From Chryseobacterium sp. 7 (lineage in GTDB: Bacteria; Bacteroidota; Bacteroidia; Flavobacteriales; Weeksellaceae), in the NCBI RefSeq assembly GCF_003663845.1, contig NZ_RCCA01000001.1, positions 1,488,001 to 1,552,000 on the forward strand: DNA of 64,000 bases. The letters are read 5' to 3'. The position numbers were made by a program, and so were the translations under genes. Shown here in pieces: positions 8,561 through 19,164 of this stretch; the stretch's first letter is position 1; each line of letters begins with the position of its first letter. Under the pieces are notes generated by a model, which did no database searches, was not told the DNA's origin, and saw only the letters and a list, made by a program, of their open reading frames with translations.

Positions 8561-9022
8561 TTATTTTACGGGTTCAGACAAAGGGATATCAGGAGTTCCG
8601 CTGTAAAAAACGATAAGAGTGGCTCCTTTATCTCCGGTTTTGCCTCTGTGTGCTACATTTACCATTTCCGGAAGAACTTGTCCTTTTCTTACCCACTGCG
8701 TTTTACCATCTTCTTTTCGTTCAATCTGGATTTCTCCTTTTTCCACATAAGCAGCATTGATTACAGAATGTTTATGCCAATCTAAAGCTTTGTTTGGGGG
8801 GACGGCAATCTTAAGAACAGAAATTTCAGGTTGTGTGGCAGGATAAGCAGGATATGCCGTTCCATCCCATGACTTTGTCGTTTTTAATAACGTCACTGAT
8901 TCAATTTTATCAGAATATTCTGATTGTGGATCGTTTGATGAGTTGTCACATGAAAAAAGGAGGAAAGGAAGTATAGCAACGAATGCCGCACTTAATACAC
9001 TTTTTTTAGTTATAAGTTTCAT
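8561..9022 (-). CDS. Cupin-domain lipoprotein
   Basis: 153 residues. The signal peptide ends in the lipobox LLFSC, with the lipidated Cys at residue 25, so the protein is probably membrane-anchored outside the cytoplasm. A cupin core follows: WHKHS (His83, His85) and the later Glu in YVEKGEIQIE form the first metal-binding motif, and a His in VNVAHRGKTG fits the second. Cupins of this size bind metal and a small ligand; the substrate is unknown. It stands alone between a membrane protein gene and a divergent lipoprotein operon. Confidence 0.75.
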   Translation of the reverse strand: MKLITKKSVLSAAFVAILPFLLFSCDNSSNDPQSEYSDKIESVTLLKTTKSWDGTAYPAYPATQPEISVLKIAVPPNKALDWHKHSVINAAYVEKGEIQIERKEDGKTQWVRKGQVLPEMVNVAHRGKTGDKGATLIVFYSGTPDIPLSEPVK

Positions 9023-9187
9023 ATTATAGATTGATTTGGTTTGGATAATCTGTTATACAAAAATAACAACCCGGTTTAAATTTCCCTGATGTTTGAAATA
9101 TTTTTTTATTGATTGGATTACAATTCAGTCAGTAAAAAATATTTATCAAAGAAAACATTTGTCATAAGTTTAAAACTTTATTTTTTA

Positions 9188-9195
9188 TATTTTTG
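9188..9195 (+). promoter_or_regulatory. Possible -7 element for the 9214 operon
   Basis: TATTTTTG fits TAnnTTTG and lies 18 bases before the ATG of the small lipoprotein gene. The nearest upstream TTTG (9158-9161) is 26 bases away, longer than usual, so the assignment is tentative. Confidence 0.35.
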
Positions 9196-9213
9196 CTTCC
9201 AAATTAGAAAAAA

Positions 9214-9432
9214 ATGAAAAAAGTATTAGCAATCGCATTTATCGGAGGTTTATTAGTAGCAAGCTGCAAAAAAAAGCCAGATCACTCTTTACAGGATAGC
9301 AACACGATGCTTGAAGAGCCAGAAGCAACTACAGTTGTAGACTCTACTGCTAAGACTGCTGCTCCAGCTGCTGCAACTCCGGCTGCACCTGCACCAGAAG
9401 CTGCTAAAACAGATTCTACAGCGAAGAAATAA
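9214..9432 (+). CDS. Small Ala/Pro-rich lipoprotein
   Basis: 72 residues. MKKVLAIAFIGGLLVASC is a lipoprotein signal peptide with lipobox VASC (Cys18); the mature part is charged, then low-complexity (repeats of A, P, T with TDSTAKK at the end) and without a fold I recognise. The stop overlaps the next gene's ATG by one base (TAATG), so it is coupled to the cytochrome c gene. It could be a surface tether or simply a cell-envelope lipoprotein; no specific role is visible. Confidence 0.75.
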   Translation: MKKVLAIAFIGGLLVASCKKKPDHSLQDSNTMLEEPEATTVVDSTAKTAAPAAATPAAPAPEAAKTDSTAKK

Positions 9433-9806
9433 TGAAAAAAATACTTTTAGCAGGAATTGTTGGTCTTATGATCATTTCCTGTTCTAAAAAAGAAAATACA
9501 GCAGAGGTGGCAACTTCTTCTGAAACAACTGCTGTTTCAGAGCCTGCTAAAACTAATCTTTCGGGTGATCAGATCATGGAAACATTGGATTGTTCAGGAT
9601 GTCACGCTGTTAATGAGAGAATGATAGGACCTTCTTATAAGGAAATTGCAGGAAAGTACTCTGAAAAGGATACAGAACTGCTGGCTTCCAAAATTATAGA
9701 AGGCGGAAGTGGAGTATGGGGAAGTGTGCCTATGGCCGCCCATCCACAGGTATCGAAGGAAGATGCCAAAAAAATGGTAGAATATATTTTAAGTCAGAAG
9801 AAATAA
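9432..9806 (+). CDS. c-type cytochrome lipoprotein
   Basis: 124 residues. Lipobox MIISC (Cys17) is followed by a Thr/Ala/Glu linker, then a class I cytochrome c domain: heme-binding CSGCH at residues 54-58 (TLDCSGCHAV), IGPSYKEIAGKY after it, and the axial Met101 in GSVPMAAHPQVS, ending in the usual C-terminal helix. It resembles cytochrome c-551/552 domains and would carry electrons at the outer face of the inner membrane. It is coupled by one base to the preceding lipoprotein gene; rlmF follows after 3 bases. Confidence 0.88.
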   Translation: MKKILLAGIVGLMIISCSKKENTAEVATSSETTAVSEPAKTNLSGDQIMETLDCSGCHAVNERMIGPSYKEIAGKYSEKDTELLASKIIEGGSGVWGSVPMAAHPQVSKEDAKKMVEYILSQKK

Positions 9807-9809
9807 AAT

Positions 9810-10739
9810 ATGTCCGCTGAAAAATCCAGTCTGCACACAAGAAATCTACATCGTAATCCCTATGATTTTGATCAGCTTATTTCTTGTGTGCCGGAACTGA
9901 AACACTATGTTTTCGAAAATGCTTATCAGACAGTAACCATTAATTTCAGTATTCCAAAAGCTGTAAAACTGCTCAACAAAGCATTACTCTTACATTTCTA
10001 TAAGATTAAAGGCTGGGACATTCCTGACACCAATCTTTGTCCTCCCATTCCTGGACGGGCAGATTATGTACATTATGTTGCAGATCTTCTGGCGGAACAA
10101 TCAGATAAAATTCCTACAGGAAATTCTGTAAAAGGTCTGGACATAGGAACAGGCGCTAATCTTGTGTATCCATTAATCAGTTACAGGTCTTATGGCTGGA
10201 CGATGCTGGGAACAGATATCAATCAGGATTCTTTGAAAAATGCTCAGCATATTCTGGATCAGAATGAAGATTTGTCATCTGTTATTCTATTAAAAAATCA
10301 GCCAGAAGTTAATCATATCTTTACCAATATCATTAGTCCTGAAGACAGATTTGCCTTCACCATGTGCAATCCTCCTTTTCACGATTCTGAAGAGTCTGCT
10401 ATGAAAGGAAATATAAGGAAAACGAAAAATCTCAGCAAATCAAAGAAAGCAAAACCTCTTCTTAACTTTGGCGGTCAGCAGTCTGAGCTGTGGTGTGAAG
10501 GAGGTGAACTGGCTTTTATTACAAAGATGATTAATGAAAGTGCATTATTTTCATCACAGGTTCTTTGGTTCACATGTCTGGTTTCCAAAAAAGAAAATCT
10601 CAATAAGCTTACGCATCTTTTAAAGAAGGTAAACGCCGTAGAAGCAAAAACTATTGATATGGCTCAGGGACAAAAGGTAAGCAGAATGCTGGCCTGGACG
10701 TTTATTCCTAAAAAGGACAGAAAAAACTGGTTGATTTAA
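9810..10739 (+). CDS. rlmF: 23S rRNA (adenine(1618)-N(6))-methyltransferase
   Basis: SAM-dependent enzyme that methylates A1618 of 23S rRNA. 309 residues. N-terminal LHTRNLHRNPYDFDQLI matches the family's hallmark (HxRN...YDFxxL); GLDIGTGANLVYPLI (about residues 110-124) is the SAM-binding loop, and MCNPPFHDS (about 188-196) is the N6-adenine catalytic NPPF motif, followed by the family segment NFGGQQSELWCEGGE. It ends before a repeat-like spacer and lysS. Start chosen 3 bases after the cytochrome gene. Confidence 0.93.
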   Translation: MSAEKSSLHTRNLHRNPYDFDQLISCVPELKHYVFENAYQTVTINFSIPKAVKLLNKALLLHFYKIKGWDIPDTNLCPPIPGRADYVHYVADLLAEQSDKIPTGNSVKGLDIGTGANLVYPLISYRSYGWTMLGTDINQDSLKNAQHILDQNEDLSSVILLKNQPEVNHIFTNIISPEDRFAFTMCNPPFHDSEESAMKGNIRKTKNLSKSKKAKPLLNFGGQQSELWCEGGELAFITKMINESALFSSQVLWFTCLVSKKENLNKLTHLLKKVNAVEAKTIDMAQGQKVSRMLAWTFIPKKDRKNWLI

Positions 10740-10740
10740 A

Positions 10741-10860
10741 ATTCAAAGTTTACAGTTCAAGGTTTAAAGTCTATAGCATAATAATTCAGATCTCAAACCC
10801 TGAATCACGGAACACGTATCCCAATAGCCCGCATCTCAACCACTTTTTAAAATTTCTGAA
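10741..10860. repeat. Low-complexity intergenic spacer between rlmF and lysS
   Basis: AAAGTTTACAGTTCAAGGTTTAA-like words at the left and TCTCAAACCCTGAATC, CCCAATAGCC, CATCTCAACC words at the right give a biased pattern: purine-rich/GT-rich first, CA-rich last, on the same strand. The composition matches the spacers at 30270, 38119, 49062 and 50628. No gene or clear terminator was seen here. Confidence 0.4.
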
Positions 10861-10921
10861 AAAAGACATTGATGGTCAGGTCAAAAATGCCTAAATTTGT
10901 ACGCTTTTAGAAAAATAAGAA

Positions 10922-12619
10922 ATGCAATTATCAGAACAAGAAATCATTAGAAGAGAAAAGCTGAATAAGCTTACTGAAATGGGAATTAATGCGTTCCCGG
11001 CGGATGAGTATATAATCACAGATACTACAGAATCTATAAAACAGGACTTCTCTGAAAGTAAACAGGTGAAGATCGCTGGTAGATTGATGTCCCGCAGAAT
11101 TCAGGGGAAGGCTTCTTTTGCAGAATTGCAGGATTCTAAAGGAAAAATTCAGGTTTATTTCAACAGAGATGAGATTTGTCCGGGGGAAGATAAAGAATTA
11201 TATAATGAAGTATACAAGCATCTTTTGGATATCGGTGATATTATCGGAATTGAAGGGGAATTGTTTACGACTCAGGTAGGAGAGAAGACGGTTTTAGTGA
11301 AAAACTTTACGCTTCTTACAAAGGCTTTACGTCCACTACCTCAGGCTAAAACTGACGAAAACGGAGTTGTACACGATGGGTTTACAGATCCGGAATTAAG
11401 ATACAGACAGCGTTATGTAGATTTAACGGTAAATCCGCAGGTTAAAGAAATTTTCGTGAAGAGAACAAAACTGTTCAACGCCATGAGGACATTCTTTAAT
11501 GATGCAGGATATTTTGAGGTGGAAACACCTATTCTACAGTCAATTCCTGGTGGAGCTGCTGCAAAACCGTTTATCACGCACCACAATGCGCTGGATATTC
11601 CATTATATTTAAGAATTGCTAACGAATTATATCTGAAAAGATTAATCGTAGGTGGTTTTGACGGAGTATATGAGTTCTCTAAAAACTTCAGAAATGAAGG
11701 GATGGACAGAACACATAACCCAGAATTTACCGCTATGGAAATCTATGTAGCTTACAAAGATTACAACTGGATGATGGATTTCACTGAGAAATTACTGGAA
11801 TTCTGTGCTATCCAGGTAAATGGAACTACAACAGCTACCTTCGGAGAACACAATGTAGACTTCAAAGCACCTTATCCAAGAGTTTCCATGACAGAAGCGA
11901 TCCTGAAATTTACAGGATTCGATATTACTGGAAAAACAGAGAAAGAATTATACGATTTTGCTAAGTCTATCGGTATCGAAGTAAACGAGACGATGGGGAA
12001 AGGAAAGCTGATTGATGAGATCTTTGGTGAGAAATGTGAAGGAAACTTTATTCAGCCGACTTTCATTACAGATTACCCGATCGAAATGTCTCCACTGACA
12101 AAGAAACATAGAAGCAAAGAAGGTTTAACAGAACGTTTCGAATTAATGGTGTGCGGTAAAGAAATCGCAAACGCTTATTCAGAGCTTAATGACCCTATAG
12201 ATCAGAGAGAGCGTTTTGAAGCACAGATGGCGTTATCTGAAAGAGGAGATGATGAAGCAATGTTCATCGATCAGGACTTCTTAAGAGCTCTTGAATATGG
12301 TATGCCGCCAACCTCAGGATTAGGAATCGGTATGGACAGATTAATCATGTTCTTAACGAATAATGCCTCTATTCAGGAAGTATTGTTCTTCCCTCAGATG
12401 AGACCAGAGAAAGCGGTTCCGCAAATTGAATTGGGTGAGGATGAAAAAGTGATCCTTGAAATCCTTAATTCTCAGGAAGAAGCAATGTCTTTAGCTGAAG
12501 TAAAGGAAAGAAGCCAGTTATCCGGTAAAAAATGGGATAAAGCTTCCAAAACTTTAACAAAGAATAATATTGTGAAAGTAGAGAAGATTGACGAAAATCT
12601 TTTGATGAAATTGGCTTAA
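10922..12619 (+). CDS. lysS: Lysyl-tRNA synthetase, class II, with C-terminal extension
   Basis: Charges tRNA-Lys. 565 residues against about 500 in E. coli. The OB-fold anticodon domain lies at about residues 48-140 (VKIAGRLMSRRIQGKASFAELQ), then class II motif 1, motif 2 (FRNEGMDRTHNPEFT, about 261-275) and motif 3 (GLGIGMDRLIMF, about 470). After the usual end near residue 500 a 60-residue tail (EDEKVILEILNSQEEAMSLAEV...SGKKWDKASKTLTKNN) looks like a small winged-helix unit. From memory, flavobacterial LysS proteins commonly carry this. Catalytic motifs are intact. Confidence 0.96.
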   Translation: MQLSEQEIIRREKLNKLTEMGINAFPADEYIITDTTESIKQDFSESKQVKIAGRLMSRRIQGKASFAELQDSKGKIQVYFNRDEICPGEDKELYNEVYKHLLDIGDIIGIEGELFTTQVGEKTVLVKNFTLLTKALRPLPQAKTDENGVVHDGFTDPELRYRQRYVDLTVNPQVKEIFVKRTKLFNAMRTFFNDAGYFEVETPILQSIPGGAAAKPFITHHNALDIPLYLRIANELYLKRLIVGGFDGVYEFSKNFRNEGMDRTHNPEFTAMEIYVAYKDYNWMMDFTEKLLEFCAIQVNGTTTATFGEHNVDFKAPYPRVSMTEAILKFTGFDITGKTEKELYDFAKSIGIEVNETMGKGKLIDEIFGEKCEGNFIQPTFITDYPIEMSPLTKKHRSKEGLTERFELMVCGKEIANAYSELNDPIDQRERFEAQMALSERGDDEAMFIDQDFLRALEYGMPPTSGLGIGMDRLIMFLTNNASIQEVLFFPQMRPEKAVPQIELGEDEKVILEILNSQEEAMSLAEVKERSQLSGKKWDKASKTLTKNNIVKVEKIDENLLMKLA

Positions 12620-12640
12620 AATTTCTCAGAAAATACAAAT

Positions 12641-12672
12641 AAAAAAGGTACAGAGCTATTCTGTACCTTTTT
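12641..12672. terminator. Bidirectional terminator between lysS and the ClbS-like gene
   Basis: AAAAAAGGTACAGA pairs with TCTGTACCTTTTT around GCTAT. T-runs occur on both strands, and the stop codon of the minus-strand gene lies in the loop, so it serves both convergent genes. Confidence 0.9.
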
Positions 12673-13171
12673 CTTTTTTCCATTTCCGAAGCTGTAACCT
12701 GAAATTCTTAAACGGAGCGACGGTATTGATATGAATCCATTTCCAGACTGGCCATTGAGCTGATGTTGTTGCCCATTTTCTCTGTCCGGGAGTAAATAAT
12801 GTCTCATCATCAAGGCTTTCTATCCAGTTAATAATTTTATTAACCTGATTTTGCAGAAGTTCTCTTTGCTTTTGTAAACTATGAGAACCATATTTATTAT
12901 AAAAAGATTGATATAATCCTCCCAGGTTATTCCATTTGTATTCTGGAGTAGGAGTTTTTACATCAATTCCTTTTTGCTCATCAGCTTCCCATTGCAAAAG
13001 CAGGTGAGTCCAGCCTAACTGATAAGAAATATTTTGCGATGGAGTTTTGTCAATTCTTAGCTTCAAAAGATCCCTTTCCTCTTCTTTTATATCATTAAAT
13101 TCCTCATCATACATTATATGTCTTTTCCTGATCTCCTCAATAAGCGCTGCTTTATCTTTATAAGTCTGCAT
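12656..13171 (-). CDS. ClbS/DfsB-family (DUF1706) four-helix protein
   Basis: 171 residues. Family features: an N-terminal YKDKAALIEEI helix, SQNISYQLGWTHLLLQWE (about residues 44-61), PEYKWNNLGGLYQSFY, and the C-terminal PVWKWIHINTVAPFKNFRLQLRKWKK (about 140-165). The namesake ClbS is a colibactin resistance enzyme and DfsB lies in fosmidomycin-related clusters, but most members are uncharacterised, so resistance is not implied. It lies 7 bases after cydB, so it is probably the third gene of the cyd operon. Confidence 0.85.
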   Translation of the reverse strand: MQTYKDKAALIEEIRKRHIMYDEEFNDIKEEERDLLKLRIDKTPSQNISYQLGWTHLLLQWEADEQKGIDVKTPTPEYKWNNLGGLYQSFYNKYGSHSLQKQRELLQNQVNKIINWIESLDDETLFTPGQRKWATTSAQWPVWKWIHINTVAPFKNFRLQLRKWKKEKGTE

Positions 13172-13178
13172 ATTTCAT

Positions 13179-14183
13179 CTATTTTCTCAACTTACTGAAA
13201 GAAGCCATCAGATAAAATAAAAACGGAAGAATAAATAATGAACCTAGCATTAAAGCCCAGCCCAATGCCGCAATAGTCTTTTCAGGAGCCATATGCTCAA
13301 GTAGTGAAAGGTGCTGTCCGTTTCCTAATAAAATAATATCCGGATTATGCTGATAGGTTGCTGCTACCAGAATCATCACCATCTGAAATCCTGCCAATGC
13401 ACGTACGGGAAGTAGTTTTTGATGGTTCAAAGCTCTTAAAATAAGCAATAATGCCACTGTAGCAAAGGCAATCGCCATAATACCCAAAGGCTTAGAAAAT
13501 ACCCACATCAAAAGAGGAATATCCGAAATATAAGCCGTAAAAAATACAAGTACTCCGGTAATGACCACAAAGATCATGGTCTGTTTTGATTTTCTTATCA
13601 TTAATAAAAGATCGGCCTTATCACGGGTTTCTCTTAGTGAAAAGATAGAAGCAAGATAAGCACAAAGTGCCACCGTAAATAAACCTACGGAAACTCCAAA
13701 CCAGTTCAGCCAGCTGAAAACGTACAGATCCAGAAAACCTACTGCATCAGGATTGATAGAATGGGAAACCGTTGCCGCTGCAATTAATCCCAGAAAGAAA
13801 GGCGTTAAAAGGCTCGCATAGTAGAAAATATGAGTATATAAAACCTGCCAGTTGTCCTTCACCGCATCATAATGTCTGAATGTAAATGCAGTTCCTCTCG
13901 CAATAATTCCCAGAAGCATCAATACCAAAGGAATATGAAGATAAGTAGACATGGTGGTATAAATTTCAGGAAAACCTACAAAGAGAATTACAATCGCTAT
14001 GATCAGCCACATGTGATTGGCTTCCCAAACGGGCGCTATGGACTCATACATGATTTCCTGGGTCTTATTTCTGGCTTTTTTATGCGTGAAAAGCTCCACA
14101 ATTCCAGCTCCGAAATCAGCTCCGCCCAAAATAATATAAAGACAGATGGACAGCCATAGAAAACCTATTACAACGTAAATCAT
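13179..14183 (-). CDS. cydB: Cytochrome bd quinol oxidase subunit II
   Basis: Membrane partner of CydA in the high-affinity terminal oxidase that reduces oxygen to water without proton pumping. 334 residues with eight or nine hydrophobic helices. The start MIYVVIGFLWLSICLYIILGGADFGAGIVELF and APVWEANHMWLI (about residues 50-61) are typical CydB. It overlaps cydA by 4 bases (ATGA-type) and should be translationally coupled to it. Confidence 0.95.
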   Translation of the reverse strand: MIYVVIGFLWLSICLYIILGGADFGAGIVELFTHKKARNKTQEIMYESIAPVWEANHMWLIIAIVILFVGFPEIYTTMSTYLHIPLVLMLLGIIARGTAFTFRHYDAVKDNWQVLYTHIFYYASLLTPFFLGLIAAATVSHSINPDAVGFLDLYVFSWLNWFGVSVGLFTVALCAYLASIFSLRETRDKADLLLMIRKSKQTMIFVVITGVLVFFTAYISDIPLLMWVFSKPLGIMAIAFATVALLLILRALNHQKLLPVRALAGFQMVMILVAATYQHNPDIILLGNGQHLSLLEHMAPEKTIAALGWALMLGSLFILPFLFYLMASFSKLRK

Positions 14184-15523
14184 GATTTTTTGTTTTTATC
14201 GTTAAACTGAGAATCCGTAGGATCGTAAAGTTTCGGTACCATTTGGATCTGTCTCTTTAAAAGGAAAACAAGAATCAATGATAATGAGATGAAAATAGCC
14301 GTAAAGAAATAGAATGAATACTGTATTCCCGGCATAGGAGTAACTGCGTCTACTGTTCTCATAATTCCGTAAATGATCCATGGCTGTCTTCCGACTTCTG
14401 TTACCGTCCATCCGGCTTCCAGTGCAATATATCCGAAAGGTGTTGCTATTAAAAAAGTTTTTAGCAACCAATGTTTTGTCAGCCATTCTTTTTTGAAGAA
14501 GAAAGCATATAAATAAATAGCACCAATAATAATCATGACTACTCCAAAGAAGATCATAATCTGAAAGGCATAATGAACAACCGCAATCGGAGGCCATTCG
14601 TCTCTTGGAAAATCTTTAAGACCTTTTACTTCAGCATTGAAATCATTACTCACCAGAAAACTTAAAACTTTTGGGATTTTCACCGCATATTTTACTTCTT
14701 CTTTTTCCTCATCGGGAATTCCACCAATCACAAATGAAGCCCCTTTTTCAGTTTCAAAATGAGCTTCCATTGCTGCTAATTTGATGGGCTGTCTATCTGC
14801 TACCGATTTAGCGGCAACATCACCACTTAATGGAGCACCAAATGCTCCGATCAAAGCAAAACCTACCGCAATTCTAAACGCTTTGGTATGAAATTCAATA
14901 TTTCTTTTTCGCATGATCATAAAGGCATGTACTCCGGCTACTGCAAATCCCGTAGCGCAAAATGCAGCAACCGTCATGTGAAGAGCCTGTGGAAACCATG
15001 CATCATTAAACATTGCTTTAATAGGATCTATATTAAGATACTGCCCATTGATATAATCAAAACCGGTAGGAGAGTTCATCCAAGAATTGGCTGCCACTAC
15101 CAGAATTCCGGAAGCAAGCCCGCTTAGCCCTACAAGAAATCCGCAGAACCAGTGAAACCATTTATTGAATCTTTCCCATCCATATAAAAAGAACCCGATA
15201 GCAATTGCTTCAATAAAAAAGGCTGTTCCTTCCAAAGAAAAAGGCATTCCGAAAATAGGGCCCGCATGTTTCATAAAACCGGGCCATAAAAGTCCAAGCT
15301 CAAAAGAAAGCATCGTTCCTGAAACGGCTCCTGTAGCAAAAAGGATAGCAACCCCTTTGCTCCATGCTTTTGTTAATCCTTTATATACTTCATTATTGGT
15401 TTTAAGGTATTTCCAATGGGCAAAAGCCATCAGAAAAGGCATCACCATACCCACACAGGAGAATATGATATGAAAGCCCAGAGAGAGTGCCATCTGAGCG
15501 CGTGCTGCTATAAAATCATCCAT
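14180..15523 (-). CDS. cydA: Cytochrome bd quinol oxidase subunit I, short Q-loop type
   Basis: Heme-bearing subunit that oxidises quinol. 447 residues, shorter than the E. coli protein (about 520). His18 (LGFHIIFS) matches the b595 ligand; the His in WFPQALHMTVAAFCATGF matches the b558 ligand region, and GFMKHAGPIFG and LEGTAFFIEAIAIGFFLYGWERF are conserved helices. The shorter length is consistent with the short Q-loop (CIO-like) class, though I infer this from length only. Menaquinone is the likely donor, given menG in this genome. Confidence 0.95.
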   Translation of the reverse strand: MDDFIAARAQMALSLGFHIIFSCVGMVMPFLMAFAHWKYLKTNNEVYKGLTKAWSKGVAILFATGAVSGTMLSFELGLLWPGFMKHAGPIFGMPFSLEGTAFFIEAIAIGFFLYGWERFNKWFHWFCGFLVGLSGLASGILVVAANSWMNSPTGFDYINGQYLNIDPIKAMFNDAWFPQALHMTVAAFCATGFAVAGVHAFMIMRKRNIEFHTKAFRIAVGFALIGAFGAPLSGDVAAKSVADRQPIKLAAMEAHFETEKGASFVIGGIPDEEKEEVKYAVKIPKVLSFLVSNDFNAEVKGLKDFPRDEWPPIAVVHYAFQIMIFFGVVMIIIGAIYLYAFFFKKEWLTKHWLLKTFLIATPFGYIALEAGWTVTEVGRQPWIIYGIMRTVDAVTPMPGIQYSFYFFTAIFISLSLILVFLLKRQIQMVPKLYDPTDSQFNDKNKKS

Positions 15524-15588
15524 AATATCAACTTTTCAGTAAATAAATTTACGCATAAATTATTGATGTTGAATATGATTTACAACAG

Positions 15589-15603
15589 TTGGTATTTCAC
15601 CAA
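15589..15603. promoter_or_regulatory. Inverted repeat in the cydA-gyrB divergent region
   Basis: TTGGT ATTTC ACCAA is a perfect 5-5-5 inverted repeat, 66 bases before the cydA start. Symmetric sites of this size bind dimeric regulators such as Crp/Fnr-type proteins, and cyd genes are often under oxygen control. The regulator is unknown and a chance palindrome is possible. Confidence 0.3.
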
Positions 15604-15688
15604 TACGTTTTAATTTTGATTCTTTTATTAGTATACTTTTCCTTATGTTTTCCCTAAGAAAACTCTACATTTTTTTGACACTTTTTAA

Positions 15689-17692
<2,004 letters not shown>

Positions 17693-17711
17693 ACCTTTTT
17701 TAAAATATAAT

Positions 17712-17744
17712 AAAAAAGCTTCTAATTATTTAGAAGCTTTTTTT
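17712..17744 (+). terminator. gyrB terminator
   Basis: AAAAAAGCTTCTAA pairs with TTAGAAGCTTTTTTT around TTAT, 19 bases after the gyrB stop. It is nearly symmetric but no minus-strand gene ends here. Confidence 0.9.
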
Positions 17745-17773
17745 ATATTTGGACAAACCAAAAAAACTATAAT

Positions 17774-18196
17774 ATGTTAACTCTTTTACAAACAGACCCT
17801 TACAATGGGGCGGATGCCGCGTCTGGAGCAGTAGCAGCAGGATTAGGAATAGGAACTATGTTCTTTGGCTTACTTTGCTATATTTTTTATGGATATTGTA
17901 TGTATAAAATCTTCCAGAAAGCAGGAAGACAAGATGCATGGGCAGCCTTTATCCCAATTTATAATACAATCGTATTGCTGGAAATCGTGAAAAAACCAAT
18001 ATGGTGGATCATTCTTTTCTGTATTCCGTTGGTAAATATCTATGCCATCTGGGTTGTGTATGACAGATTGGCTAAAGGTTTTTCTAAAGAAACTCCATTG
18101 TACACTATTCTGATTCTATTTTTCGGATTTATCTTCATCCCGGTGTTGGGTCTTGGAAGTGATCAGTTTGATAGTAAACTGGTTCCGAATGATTAA
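17774..18196 (+). CDS. Small integral membrane protein, DUF5684-like
   Basis: 140 residues with three or four hydrophobic helices. The segment CMYKIFQKAGRQDAWAAFIPIYNTIVLLEI (from about residue 45; quoted in part) with AWAAFIPIYN matches the DUF5684 type found beside signal peptidase-like genes; PIWWIILFCIPLVNIYAIWVV is the third helix. No catalytic residues are evident. It has its own position between the gyrB terminator and a further terminator, so it is probably monocistronic. Function unknown. Confidence 0.75.
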   Translation: MLTLLQTDPYNGADAASGAVAAGLGIGTMFFGLLCYIFYGYCMYKIFQKAGRQDAWAAFIPIYNTIVLLEIVKKPIWWIILFCIPLVNIYAIWVVYDRLAKGFSKETPLYTILILFFGFIFIPVLGLGSDQFDSKLVPND

Positions 18197-18214
18197 TAAG
18201 AAAGAAAAAAACTT

Positions 18215-18242
18215 AAAGACTTCAGAAATGGAGTCTTTTTTA
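18215..18242 (+). terminator. Terminator; left copy of a direct repeat
   Basis: AAAGACT and AGTCTTT pair around TCAGAAATGG, followed by a T-run. The sequence GACTTCAGAAATGGAGTC with its T-tail recurs almost exactly at 19530-19562, so the two copies bracket the HTH gene block. Confidence 0.8.
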
Positions 18243-18376
18243 TTTCAAAATTGGAAGTATGAATTTAATATGGACGCTAAAGCTTAAATAGATTACTTTA
18301 TTAATCATAAAAAACTCAGTGATGTATATCTGTTTTGAAATACGTAATTATCTTATTTTCAGTTATTTATTAGTTG

Positions 18377-18434
18377 TGTTGTGTTTTTGATGTAGCCATT
18401 TTATTGGATTTAAAACTATTTTGTTATCTCTTTG
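18377..18434 (+). promoter_or_regulatory. Promoter module, copy a
   Basis: An upstream element fitting TGnTGTnnnTTTGnTGTAG (18377-18395) is followed by a TTG-containing -33 region (TATTGG, 18403-18407) and, after 20 bases, TCTCTTTG (18427-18434) as the -7 element. The distance from element start to -7 is 50, as in copies c and d (51 in b). It lies about 285 bases before the 18721 gene; the rest of the 524-base gap holds no convincing gene. An exact GATGTAGCCAT word of this copy recurs at about 18694. Confidence 0.55.
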
Positions 18435-18720
18435 CAGCTAAATTTTAGCGATAATAATTTTATTAACGCAAAACTTTAAGATGAAAAAAATGTTATTATT
18501 TAACAATAATCTATTTATTAAATTTTAATAGTTAATAAAACTAAGAGGGTTTAAGAAGCCCATCCTGCCTTACTTTTTAATTGAAGCAGTACTGAAGCAA
18601 AGAACACAAGGAAAATTCAGGAAGAGCTTAAATGATTACTTTCTTAGTTTAATGAAATTAAAGTGTAAGTGATTGTTAATCAATTTGTTTTGTAGATGTA
18701 GCCATAACTAATCAAAATCT

Positions 18721-19147
18721 ATGAATCTGAAAAATCTGAATATTGGATCGCTTATTAAAGATAGTGTTGTTAAAAGTGAGATTGATATGAACCGTATCTG
18801 TAATTTTTTGAATTGTACAGAAAAAGAAGTATTAGAAATGTATGTATCAATGTCATTAAATACAGAAGTATTACTAGGCTGGTTAAAACTTCTTGAATAT
18901 GAGTTGTTTAGACTTTATCCTCAACATTTGATCCTATACGTCCCACAATCTTCCATGGAATATGTGCACAAGAAAAAAGAAGATAGCTCACTTCCTGCTT
19001 TTCGGAAAAATCTTTATACTAAAGAAATTGTAGAATTTGTATTGGAAAAAATCAAAAAAAGGAAAAATGACTAAATCAGAAGTGATTACAAAATATAAGA
19101 TACCTAGGAATACACTTTATAATTGGTTAGTAAAATATAATGAATAA
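18721..19147 (+). pseudogene. HTH protein, paralogue of the 26125 gene, frameshifted in an A7 run
   Basis: The open frame ends at 19074 after 117 residues (…LEKIKKRKND), but the next frame continues GKMTKSEVITKYKIPRNTL to a stop at 19145-19147. Removing one A from the seven-A run at 19054-19060 joins them into about 141 residues that align along the whole length of the intact 144-residue paralogue at 26125. The lost part is the C-terminal HTH (SEVITKYKIPRNTLYNWLVKY), similar to IS3-type OrfA helices. The N-terminal part (RICNFLNCTEKEVLEMY) looks like a second small DNA-binding or dimer domain. It may be a pseudogene, a slippage switch or a sequencing error. Confidence 0.75.
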
Positions 19148-19164
19148 GAAAAACAACAAATCAC

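Noticed and set aside
12656..13171. Colibactin-type resistance function for the ClbS/DfsB-like gene
   Set aside because: The family is broad and mostly uncharacterised; there is no biosynthetic cluster here and the gene follows cydB.
18481..18528. Short ORF MKKMLLFNNNLFIKF after promoter module a
   Set aside because: Only 15 codons of A/T-rich sequence with no supporting context.
19054..19060. Programmed -1 frameshift at the A-run in the HTH gene
   Set aside because: The shift needed to reach the downstream frame is +1 (or -2), not the -1 move of the A-AAA-AAG type used by IS3 elements, and there is no stimulatory stem.
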